Positions 1 through 6,682 of a DNA stretch of 9,945 nucleotides are shown here, in pieces. Numbering within the stretch: the first letter of the stretch is position 1; each line of letters begins with the position of its first letter. The notes under the pieces were generated by a model that saw only the letters and a program-made list of their open reading frames with translations, searched no databases and was not told where the DNA came from. Source of the DNA: Deinococcus hopiensis KR-140 (GTDB lineage Bacteria; Deinococcota; Deinococci; Deinococcales; Deinococcaceae); NCBI GenBank assembly GCA_943327755.2, contig CALPYF020000078.1, positions 1-9,945 of the forward strand, given 5' to 3'. The position numbers and the translations under genes are program-made.

Positions 1-323
1 ATGCGGAGGTTGCCGACCATGAAGGTGTCGCCGTGATGGAGTGGGGTTGCGGGGAAGGCGTACTTCCAGTCGGCGTTTCCTTCGTCGGAGAGGAGGAGCT
101 GGGCGCCGGTGCGGGCGGCGAGTTCGCGGCTGCCGGAGAGGTAGTCGGCGTGGATGTGGGTTTCGGTGACGTGGGTGACGCGCAGGCCTTCGCGGGCGGC
201 GCGGTCGAGGTAGATCTGGACGTCGCGGATGGGGTCGATGACGAGGCTCTCGCCGGTCTTCTGGCAGCCGATGAGGTAGGACGCCTGGGCGAGATCGGTG
301 TCGTAGAAGCGTTCGAAGAACAT
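1..323 (-). CDS. MBL-fold persulfide dioxygenase-like hydrolase (N-terminal part)
   Basis: The first 107 residues of a metallo-beta-lactamase-fold protein run off the left edge. The visible part starts MFFERFYDTDLAQASYLIGC and carries the metal-binding motif THIHADYLSG near residues 55-64 (HxHxDH-like, with Y in place of the last H, as in the ETHE1/persulfide dioxygenase group). It then has a DEGNADWKYAF stretch, typical of bacterial MBL proteins that are often fused to one or two rhodanese domains (CstB-like). Such enzymes oxidise glutathione or CoA persulfides to sulfite or thiosulfate in the cytoplasm. ATG at 323-321 is chosen because AAGGAGG (336-330) lies 6 nt upstream. The gene diverges from the CoA-disulfide reductase gene at 769, and an inverted repeat of CsoR/CstR type lies in its promoter. 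Whether rhodanese domains follow cannot be seen. The family is clear; the exact substrate is inferred. Confidence 0.88.
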   Translation of the reverse strand, partial: MFFERFYDTDLAQASYLIGCQKTGESLVIDPIRDVQIYLDRAAREGLRVTHVTETHIHADYLSGSRELAARTGAQLLLSDEGNADWKYAFPATPLHHGDTFMVGNLR

Positions 324-356
324 AGGGGCCCTCCTTGGGGGCGGATAACTGCCCGG

Positions 357-385
357 ATGGTATACCCCCATGAGGTATGTCGCAA
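357..385 (-). promoter_or_regulatory. Promoter of the MBL hydrolase gene
   Basis: On the minus strand, TTGCGA at 385-380 is followed by a 17-nt spacer and TACCAT (TANNNT type) at 362-357. Transcription would start near 350, leaving a leader of about 27 nt that contains the AAGGAGG ribosome binding site. The CsoR/CstR-like repeat fills the spacer. Read by eye only. Confidence 0.5.
362..378. promoter_or_regulatory. Putative CstR/CsoR operator 1, MBL hydrolase side
   Basis: ATACCCCCATGAGGTAT is an imperfect 17-bp inverted repeat with ATACC/GGTAT arms, matching the ATACCC-N5-GGGTAT style of CsoR-family operators (CsoR for copper, CstR for sulfane sulfur). It lies almost exactly in the spacer of a minus-strand promoter that I read as TTGCGA (385-380), 17 nt, TACCAT (362-357). 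A bound repressor would therefore block RNA polymerase. The setting next to a persulfide dioxygenase-like gene favours CstR over CsoR. Confidence 0.7.
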
Positions 386-642
386 GGAGGATCGCGGAAC
401 TCATTGGAATGACCGATGCTTGGTATTGAAACGCGTGATAACAGCGCACGACGGTTGATCTTCTGCCAACGAATCTGCCGCGCTCCACTCTGAGTTTTGC
501 GCGTTCCAGACGGATCTTCGCGCAGCTTCCCGATGAGCATCTGCGCTCCGAATTGATGATCCGCACCACGCAGCGGCGTTACCGCCAGCAGGCGCTCTCA
601 TCGGCTTTCCACCGCGTCGCCATCAGGTTCACCGATAGGTCT

Positions 643-659
643 ATACCCCGTATGGGTAT
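643..659. promoter_or_regulatory. Putative CstR/CsoR operator 2, reductase side
   Basis: ATACCCCGTATGGGTAT is a 17-bp inverted repeat with perfect 6-bp arms (ATACCC/GGGTAT), a better match to the CsoR/CstR operator pattern than the copy at 362-378. It lies 109 bp upstream of the CoA-disulfide reductase start. A plausible but weak plus-strand promoter overlaps it (TTCACC 628-633, 17 nt, TATGGG 651-656). Two like operators on the two sides of one divergent region imply a shared repressor. Confidence 0.72.
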
Positions 660-768
660 TGGGCTACGTTCAGGAGGACGCTCCGGACCACCCGGCACTC
701 CACTGCCGGTCCGCCGGACCGTCACGGCACACCTCCACGTTCACCCACCTGACCCACCAGGAGAACCT

Positions 769-2403
769 ATGCATGCCTCACCTCTTCGCGTGATCGTGAT
801 CGGCGGCGTCGCCGGTGGCATGAGCGCCGCTACCCGCCTGCGCCGACTGAACGAAACGGCCCTCATTACCGTGCTGGAACGCGGACCCTACGTCAGTTTC
901 GCCAACTGCGGCCTGCCCTATCACCTGAGCGGCACCGTCGGCCGTGACGACCTGCTGCTCCACACGCCGGACTCCTTGCAGGCCCGGTTCAATCTCGACG
1001 TCCGTGTGCATCACGAGGCCCTGCAGATCGACCGTGCCGCCCGCACCGTGACGGGGCGCCAGACCCTGACCGGCGAGCCCTTCACCCTCCCGTACGACCG
1101 GCTGATTCTCAGCCCCGGCGCTCACGCTGTCCGTCCCCCCATCCCAGGAATCGAGCGTGCCTTTCCCCTGCGTACCGTCCCGGATCTCGACCGCCTCAAG
1201 GCGGCCGTCGACACCGCTGGTCCCCACGTGGTCGTCATCGGCGCCGGCTTTATCGGCGTCGAAGCCGCTGTGCGGGCAGCCGGGCGACACGTGACGCTCC
1301 TGGAAGCGGGTCCGCAGGTGCTTCCCCCGCTTGATCCGGAACTGGCGGCCCTGGTTCATCAGGAACTCGACCGTCAGGGTATCCACGTCGCCACTGGCGC
1401 CGCCGTCACCCGCGTCACCGACACGCACGTGCACCTGCACAGCGGCGCGTGCCTGCCGGCCGACGTGGTGGTGCTCGCGGCCGGCGTCCGCCCCTCCGAC
1501 CAGCTCGCCCGTGACGCCGGCCTCGACGTGGCCACCGGCGGCGGCATCCTCGTGAACGACCACCTGCAGACCTCGGATCCCCTGATCTACGCGGTCGGGG
1601 ACGCCATCCTCACCCGCGACGCCCTGGATCAGCCCGCGTTCGTCCCACTCGCCTGGGGCGCCAACCGGCAGGGCCGCGTCGCGGCCGACCACCTGATGGG
1701 CCGTCCCGCGTCGTACGGCCCTCATCCGGCCACCGCGATCGCCCGGATCTTCACGCTGACCGCCGGCAGCACAGGACTCAACGAGCGGCAGGTACGGGCC
1801 GCTGGGCTCACGCCGACCGTCATTCACACCCACCCGGCCTCGCACGCGGGGTACTACCCAGGGGCTCAGGGCCTGCACCTGAAACTGGTGTTCGACGCTG
1901 CGACCGGCCGCATCTACGGCGCGCAGGCGGTCGGCGGCGACGGGACGGACAAACGTCTGGACGTGCTCGCCACCGCGCTGCACGCGGGCGTGCGCGCCGA
2001 CGACCTGGCCGACCTGCCCCTGGCCTACGCGCCGCCCTACGGCAGCGCCAAGGACCCCGTGAACATGCTCGGGTACGTCGCGCAGAACGTCATGGACGGC
2101 CTGACCCGCCCGCTGCAGTGGCATGAGGCCCTGAGCAGTGGTCGGCAGCTCATCGACGTGCGCAGTGCGGACGAGTACCGCCGCGGGCACCTGCCCGGGG
2201 CGGTGAACATTCCGCTGGATACCCTGCGCGAGCAGGCGCCGCACTTGGCACCCCGCGTGCTGGTGTACTGCCAGGTCGGGCAGCGGGGACACACGGCCGC
2301 GCTGCTCCTGAATCAGTTGGGCGTCGAGGCCTGCACCCTCAGCGGCGGGTACCTCACCTGGCAGGCCGGTCAGGCCAGCCTGACCCCTGCGGCGCATCCC
2401 TGA
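769..2403 (+). CDS. CoA-disulfide / persulfide reductase with C-terminal rhodanese domain
   Basis: A 544-aa flavoenzyme of the pyridine nucleotide-disulfide oxidoreductase superfamily, CoADR-rhodanese (Npsr-like) type. It would use NAD(P)H to reduce CoA disulfide, CoA persulfide or polysulfide in the cytoplasm. Visible motifs are the FAD-binding VIVIGGVAGG at 8-17, the SFANCGLPY active site with the single redox Cys47, the NAD(P)H-binding VVVIGAGFIG at 154-163, YAVGDA at 274-279, and a rhodanese domain from about 449. The rhodanese domain includes IDVRSADEYRRGH and the persulfide-carrying loop CQVGQRG with Cys501. ATG 769 is chosen because AGGAG lies at 759-763 and the Rossmann motif follows immediately; the frame is open further upstream but without coding character. 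The length fits the CoADR-rhodanese class. It diverges from the persulfide dioxygenase-like gene and shares the CstR-type control region. A GGTCAGG/CCTGACC hairpin (2368-2385) lies in its last codons. Confidence 0.93.
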   Translation: MHASPLRVIVIGGVAGGMSAATRLRRLNETALITVLERGPYVSFANCGLPYHLSGTVGRDDLLLHTPDSLQARFNLDVRVHHEALQIDRAARTVTGRQTLTGEPFTLPYDRLILSPGAHAVRPPIPGIERAFPLRTVPDLDRLKAAVDTAGPHVVVIGAGFIGVEAAVRAAGRHVTLLEAGPQVLPPLDPELAALVHQELDRQGIHVATGAAVTRVTDTHVHLHSGACLPADVVVLAAGVRPSDQLARDAGLDVATGGGILVNDHLQTSDPLIYAVGDAILTRDALDQPAFVPLAWGANRQGRVAADHLMGRPASYGPHPATAIARIFTLTAGSTGLNERQVRAAGLTPTVIHTHPASHAGYYPGAQGLHLKLVFDAATGRIYGAQAVGGDGTDKRLDVLATALHAGVRADDLADLPLAYAPPYGSAKDPVNMLGYVAQNVMDGLTRPLQWHEALSSGRQLIDVRSADEYRRGHLPGAVNIPLDTLREQAPHLAPRVLVYCQVGQRGHTAALLLNQLGVEACTLSGGYLTWQAGQASLTPAAHP

Positions 2404-2425
2404 CGTCCAGTGCGGCAGATCTGCC
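2368..2425 (+). other. Inverted repeats at the 3' end of the reductase gene
   Basis: A 7-bp stem with a 4-nt loop (GGTCAGG-CCAG-CCTGACC, 2368-2385) lies inside the last codons of the reductase, and a perfect 12-bp palindrome GGCAGATCTGCC lies just past the stop (2414-2425). Neither has a T tract. They could cause partial termination or RNA processing, but neither is a strong terminator, so read-through into the GGDEF gene is possible. Confidence 0.35.
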
Positions 2426-2461
2426 CCGGTGCAGGCGTCCGATCGGCCATACTGCGCACAG

Positions 2462-3850
2462 ATGACCGCTGTGCCTGCAGAGCTGACCCGCCGGATGCGC
2501 GACCTCGGTCTGGAGGTGCCGGGCACGCTGGACGGCCAGGCGCTCCAGACCGCCCTGGAGCAGCTCGTTGTCCAGCTCGAAGCTGCCCGTGAGGCCCTGC
2601 GGGGCCTGCAGCACGTGTACCACCACGCTGCCGGCATGCTGGCCCTCTTGGAGACCGACGGGCGGCTGCTGGACGTCAACCGCACGGCCCTGGACCTGAT
2701 CCAGGCCCAGCGGGACGACCTGATCGGCCAGCCGTTCTGGCTGACACCCTGGTGGAGCGCGTCACCCGACGCGCAGCGGCAGCTGCGCGAGGGCATCGTG
2801 CGGGCAGCCGGCGGTGAGGTCGTGCGCACCCAGGCGCACCTGCACCTGCCCGGGCGGCACCTGACGGTGGAGTACACCCTCGTGCCACTGCGCCGGGCCG
2901 GCGAGGTCACCGGCCTGCTTGCCGAGGGGCGGGACGTGACGGAACAGGCCCGCCTCACCCAGACGCTCGCGCAGGAGCGGGCCTTCCTGAACGCCGTGTT
3001 GGATCACATGCACGACGGGGTGGTCGCCTGCGACGAGCAGGGCACCCTGACGGTCTTCAACCGGGCAACGCGGGAACTGCACGGCCTGCCGCAGCGGCCG
3101 CTCCGCCCGGACGACTGGAGCGGCGCGTACGACCTGTTCCAGGAAGACGGGCGCGTCCCGCTCACCCCGGATCAGATTCCCCTGTACCGGGCGCTGCGTG
3201 GCGAGCGCGTCCAGGACAGCCTGATGGTGATCCGGCCCGCGGCGCGCCCCCCGGTGCTGGTCAGTAGCTCCGGGCAGGCGCTGCGCGCACAGGACGGCAC
3301 GCTGCTCGGCGCCGCGGTCGTCATGCGGGACGTGACGGCCGAGCACGCCAGCCGCGCGCACCTGGAGCACGCCGCCACCCACGACGCCCTGACCGGCCTG
3401 CTCAACCGCGCGGCCTTCACGGAGACCCTGAGCCGGCCGGGCCGTCACCGCAGTCCCGCGGCGCTGCTGTTTCTGGACCTCGACGGCTTCAAGGCCATCA
3501 ACGACACCTTCGGGCATCCCATGGGCGACGAGGTGCTGCAGCTCGTCTCGGACCGGCTGACCCGGAACATGCGGGACCGGGACGTGATCGCCCGGCTGGG
3601 CGGTGATGAATTCGTGGTGGTCCTGACCGCGCCGTGTACGGCTGAGCAGGCGCAGGGGGCCGCTGAACGACTGCTCACGGGCCTGCAGGCGCCCATGCCC
3701 AGCAGCGTCGGTCCGCTGCACGTCTCCGCGTCCATCGGTCTGGTCACGCAGCTGGGAGACGCGTCACCGGAGGCCCTGCTGGAGCGGGCCGATCAGGTCA
3801 TGTACCAGGCCAAGAGAGCCGGGAAGAACCGTGTGGTCCTGGAATCCTGA
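2462..3850 (+). CDS. Diguanylate cyclase, PAS-PAS-GGDEF
   Basis: A 462-aa soluble protein predicted to make cyclic di-GMP from two GTP. Order of parts: an N-terminal helix likely to be coiled coil (about 27-52); a first PAS domain (about 53-162, with LLETDGRLLDVNRTAL and a closing GRDVTE); a second PAS domain (about 172-292, with DGVVACDEQGTLTVFNRAT and MRDVTAE); and a GGDEF domain (about 306-460). The active site is intact (GGDEF 380-384), as are DALTGLLNR and DLDGFKAINDTFGH. The product-inhibition site RxxD (RDRD, 371-374) sits five residues before GGDEF, so feedback control by c-di-GMP is expected. There is no membrane segment or EAL domain, and no obvious cofactor-binding Cys/His in the PAS domains. 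ATG 2462 is preferred; a GTG at 2429 would add 11 residues of poor quality. Neither start has a clear ribosome binding site, and CATACT at 2448-2453 could be a -10 box for a short or absent leader. It lies 58 bp after the reductase on the same strand. Confidence 0.92.
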   Translation: MTAVPAELTRRMRDLGLEVPGTLDGQALQTALEQLVVQLEAAREALRGLQHVYHHAAGMLALLETDGRLLDVNRTALDLIQAQRDDLIGQPFWLTPWWSASPDAQRQLREGIVRAAGGEVVRTQAHLHLPGRHLTVEYTLVPLRRAGEVTGLLAEGRDVTEQARLTQTLAQERAFLNAVLDHMHDGVVACDEQGTLTVFNRATRELHGLPQRPLRPDDWSGAYDLFQEDGRVPLTPDQIPLYRALRGERVQDSLMVIRPAARPPVLVSSSGQALRAQDGTLLGAAVVMRDVTAEHASRAHLEHAATHDALTGLLNRAAFTETLSRPGRHRSPAALLFLDLDGFKAINDTFGHPMGDEVLQLVSDRLTRNMRDRDVIARLGGDEFVVVLTAPCTAEQAQGAAERLLTGLQAPMPSSVGPLHVSASIGLVTQLGDASPEALLERADQVMYQAKRAGKNRVVLES

Positions 3851-3866
3851 CAGTGCGAGCCCTGGT

Positions 3867-3913
3867 GCCCTGACCATGCGGGCAGGGGTGTCGGCTGCCC
3901 CCATGGTCAGGGC
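3867..3913. terminator. Bidirectional terminator hairpin between convergent genes
   Basis: GCCCTGACCATG (3867-3878) pairs perfectly with CATGGTCAGGGC (3902-3913). After a single C-C mismatch, GGGCAG (3880-3885) pairs with CTGCCC (3895-3900) around a 9-nt loop, giving an 18-bp stem in all. It separates the convergent GGDEF (stop 3850) and SulP (stop 3907-3909) genes, and the SulP stop codon lies within the stem. There is no T tract on either side, as is common for hairpins in high-GC Deinococcus-like DNA. Confidence 0.75.
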
Positions 3914-5589
3914 TGGAGTTCGGCCAGCGCCTGTGCGCGCTGCACGTGACGCCAGGCGTGCCGGGTGGCGTCCTCAGTGGTCTCGAACAGGTGATGCCCG
4001 GCCGTCGTGACGGCCTCCAGCAGCCCCATGCGCGCCAGAAGCGCGCGCGGCTGGTCCTGCAGGCCGCTGAGGAGCAGCGTCACGCCCTGAGCGTGCAGGT
4101 CCCGCTGCAGTTGTGCGAGGGCGTGGGCGCCACTGGCGTCGAGTGTCGCGACGCGGCGCAGCCGCAGGATCACGACGTCCACGTCCGGCAGGGCCCTGAG
4201 TTGCTCGGTGAAGCGGCCTGCCACGCCGAAAAACAGGGGCCCTTCGACCCGGTAGGCCAGCACCCGGGACTGCAGCAGGGCGGCGTCCGCGTCGGCCGGG
4301 GCGTCCTGATGGATACTCATCGGCTCGACGTTCAGGGTGCCGATCATGCGCTGGACGAACAGCACGCCGGCCACGGCGAGCCCGACCTCAATGGCGAGGA
4401 TGAGATCGAAGGCGACCGTGACGGTCATGGTGGCCAGCAGCGTGACGTAGTCGCTGCGCGTGCTGCGCCGCAGGGTCCGTGAGGCGTCCCGTTCGAACAT
4501 GCGGGCGGCCGTCACGAGCAGGATCCCGGCGAGCACGCTGAGCGGCACGAGCGCAGCGAAGCGTCCCAGGACGAGCGTGACGAGCAGCAGGAATGCCGCG
4601 TGGACGAGTCCCGTGACGCGCGTCTGCGCGCCGCTGCGCACCCCGACGGCCGTGCGGGCGATCGCGCCCGTACTGGGGATGCCGCCGAACAGTGGCGTGA
4701 CGAGGTTCGCCAGTCCCTGACCGAGCAGTTCCCGGTCCGGATCGTGCCGGGTGCGGGTCATGCCGTCGGCGACCACGGCGGACAGCAGGCTTTCCAGTCC
4801 GGCGAGTACGGCGACGGCCAGGGCCGGACTGAGCAGGTGGGGCAGTAGTTGCCCGTCCAGGGCCGGTAGTGACGGCCACGGCAGACCGGTGGGGACCGGA
4901 CCGATGCGGGGCACGTCCAGGTGCAGCGCGAGGCTGAGCGCCGTGACGAGCAGCAGCGCGACGATCCCGCCGGGCAGCCGGACGTTCAGTCGGGGCCAGA
5001 GCAGCAGGACGCCGGCCGTCAGGAGCGTCAGTAGGAGTGGGGCCGCGGCTGGAGCGCGCAGGAACTCACGGAGCACGTCCAGGCTGGCGGGTAGGATCCG
5101 CTCACCCGGGACGGGCGGGAGGCCCAGCGCGGCCGGCAGTTGCTGCAGCGCGATGATCACGGCGATGCCGTTGGTGAATCCCGTGATGACCGGCCAGGGC
5201 ATCAGGTCAATGGCGCGGCCCAGGCGCAGCGCGCTGGCAGCAATCAGCATGAGTCCGGCGAGCAGGCCGATCACCGCCACCTGGGACAGGCCGTACTGGG
5301 CGATGACGGGCAGGAGCACCACGGTCATGGCCCCGGTCGGACCCGTGATCTGGAAGCGGCTGCCGCCGAAGGCGCTGGCGACGGCCCCGGCGATGATGGC
5401 CGTGATCAGCCCGGCCGTGGCGCCTGCGCCGCTGGTCACGCCGAAGGCCAGCGCCAGCGGGAGGGCCACGACGCCGACGGTCACACCGGCCAGGAGGTCC
5501 TGCGTGAACTGCGCCCGGGTGTAGCGGCGGAATTCGGCCTGCCAGGCGGGGAGGGGAGAGAGGGCCGTCAGGAGACCGGGGCGGGTCAT
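3907..5589 (-). CDS. SulP-family anion permease with STAS domain
   Basis: A 560-aa inner-membrane transporter of the SLC26/SulP family, which moves sulfate, bicarbonate or related anions. After a short cytoplasmic start (AWQAEFRRYT), hydrophobic helices begin at about residue 31 with ALPLALAFGVTSGAGATAGL, followed by the family signature FGGSRFQITGPTGAMTVVLL. About a dozen membrane segments reach to about residue 415. The cytoplasmic STAS domain occupies about 438-560 and contains LDASG at 483-487, where the phosphorylatable Ser of anti-sigma-antagonist domains would sit. The start ATG overlaps the stop of the upstream ArsR gene (ATGA, 5589-5586), so translation is probably coupled. The substrate cannot be read from sequence. 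Sulfate, sulfite or thiosulfate export or import would suit the neighbouring persulfide enzymes, while bicarbonate is an equally usual SulP substrate. The stop codon lies inside the terminator hairpin. Confidence 0.92.
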   Translation of the reverse strand: MTRPGLLTALSPLPAWQAEFRRYTRAQFTQDLLAGVTVGVVALPLALAFGVTSGAGATAGLITAIIAGAVASAFGGSRFQITGPTGAMTVVLLPVIAQYGLSQVAVIGLLAGLMLIAASALRLGRAIDLMPWPVITGFTNGIAVIIALQQLPAALGLPPVPGERILPASLDVLREFLRAPAAAPLLLTLLTAGVLLLWPRLNVRLPGGIVALLLVTALSLALHLDVPRIGPVPTGLPWPSLPALDGQLLPHLLSPALAVAVLAGLESLLSAVVADGMTRTRHDPDRELLGQGLANLVTPLFGGIPSTGAIARTAVGVRSGAQTRVTGLVHAAFLLLVTLVLGRFAALVPLSVLAGILLVTAARMFERDASRTLRRSTRSDYVTLLATMTVTVAFDLILAIEVGLAVAGVLFVQRMIGTLNVEPMSIHQDAPADADAALLQSRVLAYRVEGPLFFGVAGRFTEQLRALPDVDVVILRLRRVATLDASGAHALAQLQRDLHAQGVTLLLSGLQDQPRALLARMGLLEAVTTAGHHLFETTEDATRHAWRHVQRAQALAELQP

Positions 5590-5915
5590 GCCGGGCCGGC
5601 CTGCAGGGTGAGCTGCTCGCGTTGCCGCTGAAGCTGCCGCTCGTAGACCTGACGGCCCAGGTCGAGAAACGCGTAGATCTCGGGGTCCGAGGCGCGGTAG
5701 TAGGCCAGCGTGCCTTCGCGCCGGACGGACACGAAGTGGTGGGCGCGCAGCACGCCGAGGTGCTGGCTGACGCTGGCCTGCTCTGCCCCGGTGCGGTCCT
5801 GGAGTTGCGTGACGGTCTGCTCACCGCCGCGCAGGACGTCGAGGATGGCCAGGCGCAGGGGGTGGCCGAGCGCCTTGAACAGGCTGGCCTTGTACGTGTG
5901 CAGCTCCTGCTTCAT
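5586..5915 (-). CDS. ArsR-family winged-helix repressor without cysteines
   Basis: A 109-aa ArsR/SmtB-type regulator. KALGHPLRLAILDVLRGG (about 14-31) and TVTQLQDRTGAEQASVSQHLGVL (about 34-56) form the helix-turn-helix, followed by the wing VSVRREGTLAYYRAS and a C-terminal dimer helix. It contains no Cys at all, so it lacks both the ELCVCDL metal site of ArsR and the thiol pair of BigR/SqrR-type persulfide sensors. The His/Asp pattern of the alpha-5 zinc site is also not evident, so the signal is unknown. ATG 5915 has no ribosome binding site. A TAGAAT -10 box (5927-5922) leaves just 6 nt before it, so the mRNA is probably leaderless. The gene is the first of a two-gene unit with SulP (4-bp overlap). 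A 32-bp inverted repeat covering the start suggests autoregulation. Confidence 0.92.
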   Translation of the reverse strand: MKQELHTYKASLFKALGHPLRLAILDVLRGGEQTVTQLQDRTGAEQASVSQHLGVLRAHHFVSVRREGTLAYYRASDPEIYAFLDLGRQVYERQLQRQREQLTLQAGPA

Positions 5916-5945
5916 GCAAGGATTCTAATATTGTAATTCTTGCAT
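5914..5945. promoter_or_regulatory. Autoregulatory operator and leaderless promoter of the arsR-sulP unit
   Basis: A 32-bp near-perfect inverted repeat: ATGCAAG at 5914-5920 pairs with CTTGCAT at 5939-5945, and ATT/AAT plus a central AATATT pair inside, with only short mismatched positions. On the minus strand it contains the TAGAAT box at 5927-5922 and touches the ATG start at 5915. A bound ArsR dimer would cover the -10 box and the start point. It is clearly AT-rich compared with its surroundings. Confidence 0.72.
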
Positions 5946-6010
5946 GTATAGGATCTGGGCTGTGCCAGGCGTCGGTGATGACCCCACGGCGTTCTGCCCG
6001 CCAGCGCCGG

Positions 6011-6634
6011 TCACGGGAGGCGCGCCATGAACTCGCAGGTGACGCCCCCGTCCCGCTGACAGCGTAGCCGCTCGACCGGCGTGCCACTCGCTCCGCTCAG
6101 AACGCGGGGCAGAAGGTCGCAGATCACCTCGTGATGCAGGCCCGCGCCGACATACACACAGTTGAACGCCTCGAGACACAGGCCGCCCGGCACGGCCCGC
6201 ACGTCCGGCAGCAGATCGCCGTAATCGAGCAGTTCCAGCAGGCGCAGCAGGCGCGCCTCACCGCTCAGGTCATCCAGATGCACTTGCAGCGGCGCCACCA
6301 TGTCCTGCGTGACGCGGGCCATCAGGCGCTCCTGAAGCCCCTCCGCCTGCGCGGCCGCGAGCAGCGCGTCCAGCAACTCCAGGTACCGCTTGGGAAACAG
6401 CCCCGTGGCCCGCGCCGTCACGGTGTACTCGGCCGCCGGGCGCCCCGCCTGACTCCCCGAAGCCCGGAGGTGCTTTTGAATCAGACCGCGCGCCAGCAGT
6501 CGCCGGAGGTGATACCGCACCGTGTGTTCACTCAGGTGCAGGGCCGCGGTGAGCGACGTGACTGTCTGAGGACCGCGGGACAGCGCGGCCATCACGGCCT
6601 GTGCGCCTGGGGGGATTTCGACCATTTCCGTCAT
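6011..6634 (-). CDS. SufR-like winged-helix regulator with a cysteine cluster
   Basis: A 207-aa (or 214-aa) transcription regulator. The N-terminal HTH (about 11-58, TVTSLTAALHLSEHTVRYHLRRLLARGLI) is followed by a basic wing (SQAGRPAAEYTVT) and FPKRYLELLDALL, as in the ArsR/DeoR-like SufR group. The C-terminal part has Cys159 (FNCVY), Cys172, Cys192 and Cys200 in the pattern C-X12-C-X19-C-X7-C, plus Cys153. The first spacing and the NCxY / C..D / RC / TCEF context resemble Fe-S-binding SufR-type sensors, though the usual Pro after the first Cys is Val here. An Fe-S or redox sensing role is inferred. ATG 6634 is preferred because AGGTG lies just upstream; ATG 6655 would add seven residues and has no ribosome binding site. 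It diverges from the DUF2892 gene at 6683, and a 13-bp palindrome lies between. Confidence 0.82.
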   Translation of the reverse strand: MTEMVEIPPGAQAVMAALSRGPQTVTSLTAALHLSEHTVRYHLRRLLARGLIQKHLRASGSQAGRPAAEYTVTARATGLFPKRYLELLDALLAAAQAEGLQERLMARVTQDMVAPLQVHLDDLSGEARLLRLLELLDYGDLLPDVRAVPGGLCLEAFNCVYVGAGLHHEVICDLLPRVLSGASGTPVERLRCQRDGGVTCEFMARLP

Positions 6635-6651
6635 AGGCACCTGCAAGTGAA

Positions 6652-6664
6652 TCATGGAACATGA
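6652..6664. promoter_or_regulatory. Candidate operator TCATG-GAA-CATGA
   Basis: A 13-bp inverted repeat with 5-bp arms in the narrow space between the divergent SufR-like regulator and the DUF2892 gene. It is well placed to control both. It overlaps the alternative regulator start at 6655, a further reason to prefer the start at 6634. Short palindromes also occur by chance. Confidence 0.35.
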
Positions 6665-6682
6665 GGTCAGGAGGGATGAGAC

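Larger units (their letters stand above)
324..768. promoter_or_regulatory. Divergent intergenic region with two CsoR/CstR-type operators
   Basis: This 445-bp region separates the divergent MBL hydrolase and CoA-disulfide reductase genes. It has no convincing gene; open frames crossing it lack coding bias. It holds one 17-bp ATACC...GGTAT inverted repeat near each end (separate entries), and its middle, about 380-640, is visibly less GC-rich. The reductase leader also contains an AGGAGG at 672-677 with no start codon after it, and a small hairpin (CCGGCA 692-697 with TGCCGG 704-709). I see no leader peptide or known riboswitch. Confidence 0.6.

Noticed and set aside
33..458. 141-codon plus-strand open frame at the left edge
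   Set aside because: It is opposite the MBL hydrolase, whose motifs and ribosome binding site are clear; the composition is that of an antisense shadow (Gly/Val/Ala-rich).
671..768. Riboswitch or leader peptide upstream of the reductase
   Set aside because: The AGGAGG at 672-677 has no start codon in range, and only a small 6-bp hairpin is present; no known aptamer pattern was recognised.
778..2958. 726-codon minus-strand open frame across the reductase and GGDEF genes
   Set aside because: It covers two confidently identified plus-strand genes, is Arg/Ser/Pro-rich, and has no recognisable domain. Long antisense frames are common in high-GC DNA.
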